This document shows, piece by piece, positions 59,275 to 64,000 of a stretch of 64,000 nt of DNA (position 1 is the first letter of the stretch; the number at the start of each line of letters is the position of its first letter). The DNA is from Burkholderiales bacterium (GTDB taxonomy: Bacteria > Pseudomonadota > Gammaproteobacteria > Burkholderiales > SG8-41): positions 186,001 through 250,000 of the forward strand of contig JAIEPF010000001.1 in the NCBI GenBank assembly GCA_019749945.1. Reading direction: 5' to 3'. The notes under the pieces were generated by a model that searched no databases, had not been told where the DNA came from, and saw only the letters and a program-made list of their open reading frames with translations. The position numbers and the translations under genes are program-made.

Positions 59275-60243
59275 ATGAACATGCACACCGCTCGCGGCGT
59301 ACTGGCCACCATCCTGCTGTGCCTGGCCGGCACACTGGCCGCGCAGAATTATCCGGCGGGACCGGTGCGTTTCCTGGTGCCCTTCCCTCCCGGCGGCGGC
59401 ATCGACACCATGGGGCGCCTGTTCGGCACCAAACTGTCCGAGGCCATCGCCAGACCGGTGATCGTCGAAAACCGCGCCGGCGCCAACGGCATGATCGGTT
59501 CACGCTTCGTGGCGCGGGCGCCGAAGGACGGTTACACGCTGCTGGTCAACGGCGTCAATTTCGTCACCACGCCGAGCCTGTTCAAGAATGCCGAATATGA
59601 TCCGCTGAAAGACTTTGATCCGGTGAGCCTGCTCGCCATCGCACCCAATATCCTGGTGGTGCACCCATCGCTGCCGGTCAAGAACGTGCGCGAATTCATT
59701 GCGCTGGCCAAGGCCAGACCCGGCGCCGTGCTGTTCGCCGGCTCCGACAGCGGCAGCACGCCGCACCTCGCCGGTGAATTGTTCAAGGTGTTGACCAAAA
59801 CCGACATGGTGCATGTGCCCTATCGCGGCACCGGCCCGGCGATCACCGCCATCCTGTCCGGCGAGGTCAGCACCATGTTCATGCCGGCGCTGACCGCGCT
59901 GCCGCTGATCCAGAGCGGCCGGGTGCGCGCGCTGGGTGTGACCTCGCTGGAACGCCTGCCGGCGCTGCCGGAACTGCCGACGGTGTCCGAATCCGGCTTG
60001 AAGGGTTACCAGTCCAGCCAGTGGTACGGCCTGCTCGCCCCGGCCGGCACGCCGTCCGACGTGCTTAATGTCCTCAGCGGCCACGCGGCGAAAATCATGC
60101 AGAGTGTCGACATGAAGGAGCGCATGAAAAACAGCGGCAGCGTCGCCATCGGCAGCACGCGCGAAGCCTTCGCGAAGCACCTGCAGACCGAATTCACCAA
60201 GTGGGACAAGGTCATCAAGGCTTCGGGTGCGACGGTAGACTGA
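59275..60243 (+). CDS. Bug/TctC-family tripartite tricarboxylate transporter substrate-binding protein
   Basis: 322 residues with a signal peptide (GVLATILLCLAGTLAAQN) and family motifs VRFLVPFPPGGGIDTMGRLF, ENRAGANGMIGSRFVARAP, DGYTLLVNG and HVPYRGTGPAITAILSGEVS. It follows the amidohydrolase gene by 16 bp, so its ligand may be the pathway substrate. No TctA or TctB genes nearby. Confidence 0.92.
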   Translation: MNMHTARGVLATILLCLAGTLAAQNYPAGPVRFLVPFPPGGGIDTMGRLFGTKLSEAIARPVIVENRAGANGMIGSRFVARAPKDGYTLLVNGVNFVTTPSLFKNAEYDPLKDFDPVSLLAIAPNILVVHPSLPVKNVREFIALAKARPGAVLFAGSDSGSTPHLAGELFKVLTKTDMVHVPYRGTGPAITAILSGEVSTMFMPALTALPLIQSGRVRALGVTSLERLPALPELPTVSESGLKGYQSSQWYGLLAPAGTPSDVLNVLSGHAAKIMQSVDMKERMKNSGSVAIGSTREAFAKHLQTEFTKWDKVIKASGATVD

Positions 60244-60261
60244 AAAACCTGAAAACCTTTT

Positions 60262-60386
60262 AGCCACAGAGGACACAGAGAGCACAGAGATTTCATCGGC
60301 AGTTTCAGAGCGCCATGACGGTCGGCATCTGGAGTGCGACGGATTTTGAATTTGGTTTTCTCTGTGAACTCTGTGTCCTCTGTGGC
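60262..60386. repeat. 125-bp long-armed inverted repeat, CACAGAG family (copy 2)
   Basis: 27 to 28-bp arms 60262-60289 and 60360-60386 share the sequence of the copy at 11482-11606 (left arm 26 of 28 identical). Same total length to within a base, but the interior differs. It lies between the Bug and TPP enzyme genes. Confidence 0.95.
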
Positions 60387-60419
60387 GGCCTTTGATCTTC
60401 GTTTTTAAATGGAAAAATA

Positions 60420-62180
60420 ATGACCCCAAAAATCAACGCAGCCATCAAACACGAAACCCCGACGCCTTCGGCGGCCAGCGACGCCGTGTTCGGCAGCGAT
60501 GTGATCGCCGGCACGCTGCGCGCGCTCGACATGGAATACATCGCGCTGAATCCGGGTGCCAGTTACCGCGGCCTGCATGACAGCCTGGTCAATTACCTCG
60601 GCAACAAAAAACCGCAGATGGTGCTGTGCCTGCATGACGAAACCGCGGTGTCGATTGCGCAGGGTTACTGGAAGGCGTCGAACAAGCTGATGGCGGTGGG
60701 CCTGCATTCCAACGTCGGCCTGATGCACGCCTCGATGCCGATATTCAATGCCTGGTGCGACCGCGCCCCGATGCTGATCCTCGGTGCCACCGGTCCCTGG
60801 GACGCCGCAAAACGCCGGCCGTGGATCGACTGGATCCACACCTGCTCTGACCAGGCGGCGCTGGTGCGCAACTTCACCAAATGGGACAACCAGCCGGGTT
60901 CGGTCGCCGCCGCAGTCGAAGCAATGATCCGCGGCACGCAGCTCGCTGCCACCGCGCCGCGCGCGCCGGTGTACGTGAACCTCGACGTCACCATCCAGGA
61001 AGAAAAACTCGAGGCGCCGCTGCAGATGCCGGACATGGCGCGTTACGCGCCGCCGCCGATGGTGCGCCCGTCCGACACCGAAATCGAGGCCGCGGCAAAA
61101 CTGCTGTCGAATGCAAAAAACCCGGTGATGCTCTGCGGCCGCGGCTCGCGCCGGCTCGATCACTGGAACGCCCGCGTCGCGCTTGCCGAAAAACTCGACA
61201 TGCGCGTGATCACCCAGATCAAGCTCGCGGCATCCTTCCCCACCGACCACCGCCTGCATGCAGCACCCCCGGCCAACCGCCTGGTGCCGGCCGCGAAAAA
61301 AACCTTGGCCGAAGCCGACGTGATCATCGCCCTCGACTGGCTGGATCTCGCCGGTGCGCTGAAGCAGACCTTCGGCAGCAAACCGGTCAATGCGAAGATC
61401 ATCAACATCTCCTGCGACAGCCAGCTGCATCGCGGCTGGAGCATGGATTACCAGGCGCTGCCGCCGGTCGACGTATGGATGAACTGCGAGCCCGACGCCG
61501 CGGTGCCGCTGCTTACCGCCGCAGTCACTGCGCGTCCGCAAACCATCAAGGGCACAGGTTATGCCCTCGCCGGCCAGGCAGCAGAGCCGCTGGCACTAAA
61601 GGGACTGGCCTACGCGCTGAATGCTGCAATCGCGAATCAGAAAAATTCGCAGGAAGTCAGCATCACCCACCTGCCGCTGGGCTGGCATGGCGCCTACACC
61701 CACTTCCGTCACCCGCTGGATTACCTCGGCTTTGACGGCGGCGGTGGCGTCGGCGCAGGACCGGGGCTGACCGTCGGTGCCGCACTCGCGCTGAAGGGCA
61801 GCGGCCGCATTCCCATCGGCCTGATGGGCGACGGCAACTTCCTGATGGGCAACACCGCGGTATGGACCGCGACGCATTACCAGATTCCCTGCCTGATGAT
61901 CATCTGCAACAACCGCTCATTCTTCAACGACGAACGCCACCAGGCCCATGTCGCAGACGATCGCGGCCGGCCGCCGGAGAATGCGTGGATCGGCCAGAAA
62001 ATCATCGATCCCGACATCGACATCGCGGCGATGGCGCGCGCGCAGGGCGCCGAAGGCATCGGCCCGGTGAACACGATGGCGGAGATGCAGCCGGCCATTG
62101 AACGCGGCATTGCCATCGTCAAGGCCGGCGGTGTCTGCGTCATCGATGCCCGCGTGCTGCCCGGGTATGATGGAGAATGA
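60420..62180 (+). CDS. Thiamine-diphosphate-dependent enzyme (acetolactate synthase/benzoylformate decarboxylase family)
   Basis: 586 residues. N-terminal pyrimidine-binding domain with the activating Glu in CLHDETAVSIAQGYWKASNK, a central domain, and C-terminal TPP-binding motif GDGNFLMGNTAVWTATHY through to ICNN (GDG-X25-NN). GGGVGAGPGLTVGAALAL precedes it. The family includes acetolactate synthase, oxalyl-CoA and benzoylformate decarboxylases; the LGWHGAYTHFR region does not fit a named subfamily by eye. Nearby Bug genes suggest that a 2-oxoacid is imported and decarboxylated or ligated. Confidence 0.88.
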   Translation: MTPKINAAIKHETPTPSAASDAVFGSDVIAGTLRALDMEYIALNPGASYRGLHDSLVNYLGNKKPQMVLCLHDETAVSIAQGYWKASNKLMAVGLHSNVGLMHASMPIFNAWCDRAPMLILGATGPWDAAKRRPWIDWIHTCSDQAALVRNFTKWDNQPGSVAAAVEAMIRGTQLAATAPRAPVYVNLDVTIQEEKLEAPLQMPDMARYAPPPMVRPSDTEIEAAAKLLSNAKNPVMLCGRGSRRLDHWNARVALAEKLDMRVITQIKLAASFPTDHRLHAAPPANRLVPAAKKTLAEADVIIALDWLDLAGALKQTFGSKPVNAKIINISCDSQLHRGWSMDYQALPPVDVWMNCEPDAAVPLLTAAVTARPQTIKGTGYALAGQAAEPLALKGLAYALNAAIANQKNSQEVSITHLPLGWHGAYTHFRHPLDYLGFDGGGGVGAGPGLTVGAALALKGSGRIPIGLMGDGNFLMGNTAVWTATHYQIPCLMIICNNRSFFNDERHQAHVADDRGRPPENAWIGQKIIDPDIDIAAMARAQGAEGIGPVNTMAEMQPAIERGIAIVKAGGVCVIDARVLPGYDGE

Positions 62181-62266
62181 GAGACATTGAGGAATGAGGA
62201 GTGAGGAGTGCGGAGCGAACGGCTCAAGTTCTGTCTCAACATAAAACAAACTGCGAGGAGAGCGCC

Positions 62267-63238
62267 ATGATCAAACTTTTGTCCATCGTCATCGCGGGCT
62301 GCACGGCACTGGCCGGCGTCTTGCCGGCAGCGGCCGCCGACAATTACCCGTCGCGGCCGATCCGCGTCATCGTGCCGCAAAGTGCCGGCGGCTCCACCGA
62401 CGTCGCCGCGCGCGTGCTGACCGACCGCCTCACCGATGTGCTGAAGCAGAACATCGTCGTCGACAACCGTCCCGGCGCGGGCAGCCTGAACGGCACCGAA
62501 ACCGTCGCCAAAGCGGCGCCTGACGGCTACACGCTGCTGGTCATCGCCGCATCGCTGACCATCACCCCCGCACTGCAGACCAATCTGCCCTTTGACCCGG
62601 TGCGCGATTTCGCGCCGATCACCCAGATCGTCGACCTGCCGCACATCGTCGTGGTGCAGCCGGGCATGGCCGCCAGAACGCTGGGCGAACTGGTGGCGCT
62701 GCTCAAAGCCAAACCGGGCCAGATCGCCGCCGGTTTCAGCGGCATCGGCACCAGCACCCACCTCGCCATCGAACTGTTCCAGCACATCAGCGGCACCAAA
62801 ATGCTGCTGGTGCCGTACAAGGGCGGCGCGCCGGCGATGACGGCGCTGCTCGGCGGCGAAGTGCAGGTCAATTTCGCCACCAGTTCCACCGGCATCCCGC
62901 ACATCCGCAGCGGCAAGCTGCGCGGGCTGGCCGTCACCGGCGCCAAACGCAGCACCGCCATCCCCGAACTGCCCACCGTGGCGGAAGCCGGCGTCAAGGG
63001 TTACCAGCACGCCTCCTGGGTCGGCATGCTGGCGCCGGCCAAAACGCCGAAAACGGTGATCGACCGGCTGCATGCGGAGTCGGTGAAAATCCTTGCCCGC
63101 GATGACATCCGCAAATCCTTTCTCAAACAGGGCATGGAAGCGGAGGGCAATTCGCCGCAGGAATTCGCCACGGCAATCTCGCGCGAAGTCGCGCAGTGGA
63201 AAACGCTGGTCAAGGCGGCGGGCATCAAAGTGCAATAA
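62267..63238 (+). CDS. Bug/TctC-family tripartite tricarboxylate transporter substrate-binding protein
   Basis: 323 residues. Signal peptide (LSIVIAGCTALAGVLPAAAA), then YPSRPIRVIVPQSAGGSTDV, VVDNRPGAGSLNGTETVAKA, PDGYTLLVIA and LVPYKGGAPAMTALLGGEVQ. GAGGAG precedes ATG 62267. It follows the TPP gene by 86 bp that contain GAGGAATGAGGAGTGAGGAG, a tract of the 57343 repeat family. It ends at a bidirectional terminator. Confidence 0.93.
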   Translation: MIKLLSIVIAGCTALAGVLPAAAADNYPSRPIRVIVPQSAGGSTDVAARVLTDRLTDVLKQNIVVDNRPGAGSLNGTETVAKAAPDGYTLLVIAASLTITPALQTNLPFDPVRDFAPITQIVDLPHIVVVQPGMAARTLGELVALLKAKPGQIAAGFSGIGTSTHLAIELFQHISGTKMLLVPYKGGAPAMTALLGGEVQVNFATSSTGIPHIRSGKLRGLAVTGAKRSTAIPELPTVAEAGVKGYQHASWVGMLAPAKTPKTVIDRLHAESVKILARDDIRKSFLKQGMEAEGNSPQEFATAISREVAQWKTLVKAAGIKVQ

Positions 63239-63256
63239 GCGGCCGGAAACACCATG

Positions 63257-63287
63257 AAAAAAACCGCGGCATGCCGCGGTTTTTTTA
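63257..63287. terminator. Bidirectional terminator between the last Bug gene and the UspA gene
   Basis: A perfect palindrome AACCGCGGCATGCCGCGGTT (63262-63281) is flanked by A5-A7 on the left and T7 on the right, so it can end transcripts from both convergent genes. Confidence 0.93.
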
Positions 63288-63302
63288 TTGGCCGGTTCAG
63301 CT

Positions 63303-63779
63303 TCAGGATGCCGTGCGATCCGGGTGATCAGCGCTCATCAGCGCGCGGAATATCAGTACCGGGATCGATGCCCGGTGCAGTACGCGATTGGCTTCACTGC
63401 CCATGATCAGCGATGCCAGTCCCTTGCGATTGCGCGAGGTCATCACAATCAGGTCGCAGCCGCGTTCGTTGGCGGCGTCGACTATGGCATCGTACGGGCG
63501 GCCCTTGGCAATGACCGTTTCGCAGGCCACACCAGCGGCAGCAGCGGTTTTTTCCACAAACGCCAGGAAACCCGTCGCCCGTTCCCGCTCACGCGCCTCC
63601 ATATCGTCATCCATATCCGTCGGCAGCAAACCCTCCGGCCCCATCATCATCCCCAAATCCTGCATGACATGGATGCCGGTGATTTTTGCGCCGCAAAGTT
63701 TTGCCAATTCAATGCCGCGCTCAATGGCCCGCTCGGAATGGGCCGAACCATCGGTAGGCATCAGGATATGTTTGAACAT
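63303..63779 (-). CDS. Universal stress protein, UspA family
   Basis: 158 residues. MFKHILMPTDGSAHSERAIE is the N-terminal Usp strand, and the ATP-binding G-2X-G-9X-G(S/T) motif is present as MTSRNRKGLASLIMGSEANR, followed by the terminal strand of the fold. Such proteins bind ATP and dimerise under stress. It has an own promoter region (63780-64000). The insert MGPEGLLPTDMDDDMEARER is longer than in E. coli UspA. Confidence 0.93.
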   Translation of the reverse strand: MFKHILMPTDGSAHSERAIERGIELAKLCGAKITGIHVMQDLGMMMGPEGLLPTDMDDDMEARERERATGFLAFVEKTAAAAGVACETVIAKGRPYDAIVDAANERGCDLIVMTSRNRKGLASLIMGSEANRVLHRASIPVLIFRALMSADHPDRTAS

Positions 63780-63897
63780 GACCGCTCCTCGTCAGTGCCG
63801 CTTGCCTTGCGACTGTATGTTCGCCCAGTTTGGAGTCGAGCGTCCAGCATGTGTCCGGCATTTTGCCGCCCCATGGCCACCGGGCATAAAATAAATA

Positions 63898-63915
63898 AAT
63901 AAAAACAAATACTTA
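63898..63915 (+). promoter_or_regulatory. AT-rich 18-bp motif, IHF-like (copy 7 of 7), upstream of the UspA gene
   Basis: AATAAAAACAAATACTTA, preceded by ATAAATAAAT. It lies about 120 bp upstream of the UspA start, a typical distance for an architectural protein site. One mismatch to the IHF consensus. The remaining bases to the window end show no gene. Confidence 0.4.
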
Positions 63916-64000
63916 TCAGAAGCGCATTTTCCGAAGCAGTGTCTGATGCTTATTTTTTATTGCGATCCCGGTCCGGACGGTAACTGGTTTCAGGCCGCAG

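Overview
The window looks like the chromosome of a GC-rich betaproteobacterium, most plausibly Burkholderiales or a close relative. This is inferred from four tctC/Bug-type orphan solute-binding proteins, the YbiB/PuuD/SodB gene content, dense ATGA-type gene overlaps, and the MMPL/LolA/acyltransferase style of the pigment cluster. No rRNA, tRNA, CRISPR array or intact insertion sequence was seen.

Layout. 1-10 kb (all minus): the 5' part of sodB, a PuuD-like membrane protein, ybiB, a secreted Pcm, a PsiF-repeat protein, a hybrid histidine kinase overlapping a CheB-CheR-PAS fusion, and a Crp/Fnr-type regulator broken by one extra G in a homopolymer. 10.4-11.5 kb: a luciferase-like monooxygenase. 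11.6-28.1 kb: an aryl-polyene/xanthomonadin-type pigment locus with three transcription units. A nine-gene minus operon carries ACP, membrane protein, aryl-ACP/CoA ligase, dehydratase, LpxL-like acyltransferase, LolA, MMPL exporter, NodB-type deacetylase and HDAC-type deacetylase. A divergent four-gene plus operon carries a halogenase-like flavoprotein, an XanB2/FkbO-type chorismatase, a PlsC acyltransferase and a GT2. A convergent minus block carries KS, chain-length-factor-like KS, dehydratase, ketoreductase and a PAP2 phosphatase. Inferred working: the chorismatase makes a hydroxybenzoate starter, the ligase activates it, the KS/CLF/KR/DH set extends it on the ACP, the flavoprotein may halogenate it, acyl/glycosyl transferases attach it to a lipid, and LolA plus the exporter move it outward.

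28-36 kb: housekeeping and conserved genes (radical SAM, thioesterase, DUF2520, OmpA-like, HTH, TspO), then a Bug protein with a mandelate-racemase-family enzyme. 36.15-37.51 kb: two AT-richer genes in integron-cassette format, with one well-formed attC site between them and no integrase in the window. 37.7-45.4 kb: PhoD phosphatase, small conserved genes, a B12/radical SAM protein, a Nudix hydrolase and a CocE-type hydrolase.

45.4-63.2 kb: accessory catabolic genes. They include a divergent Bug/LysR pair with a LysR-box-like dyad, two NIPSNAP/VOC small proteins, a flavin hydroxylase, a beta-hydroxyacid dehydrogenase, and a molybdenum hydroxylase whose Mo and FAD subunits are fused. An alpha/beta hydrolase, an amidohydrolase, a TPP enzyme and two more Bug proteins follow. 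The substrate is not evident. The window ends with a UspA protein.

Non-coding structure is unusually rich. There are four families of long-armed inverted repeats in intergenic spaces, and seven copies of an 18-bp AT-rich motif fitting or nearly fitting the IHF consensus, two of them identical and inverted around phoD.
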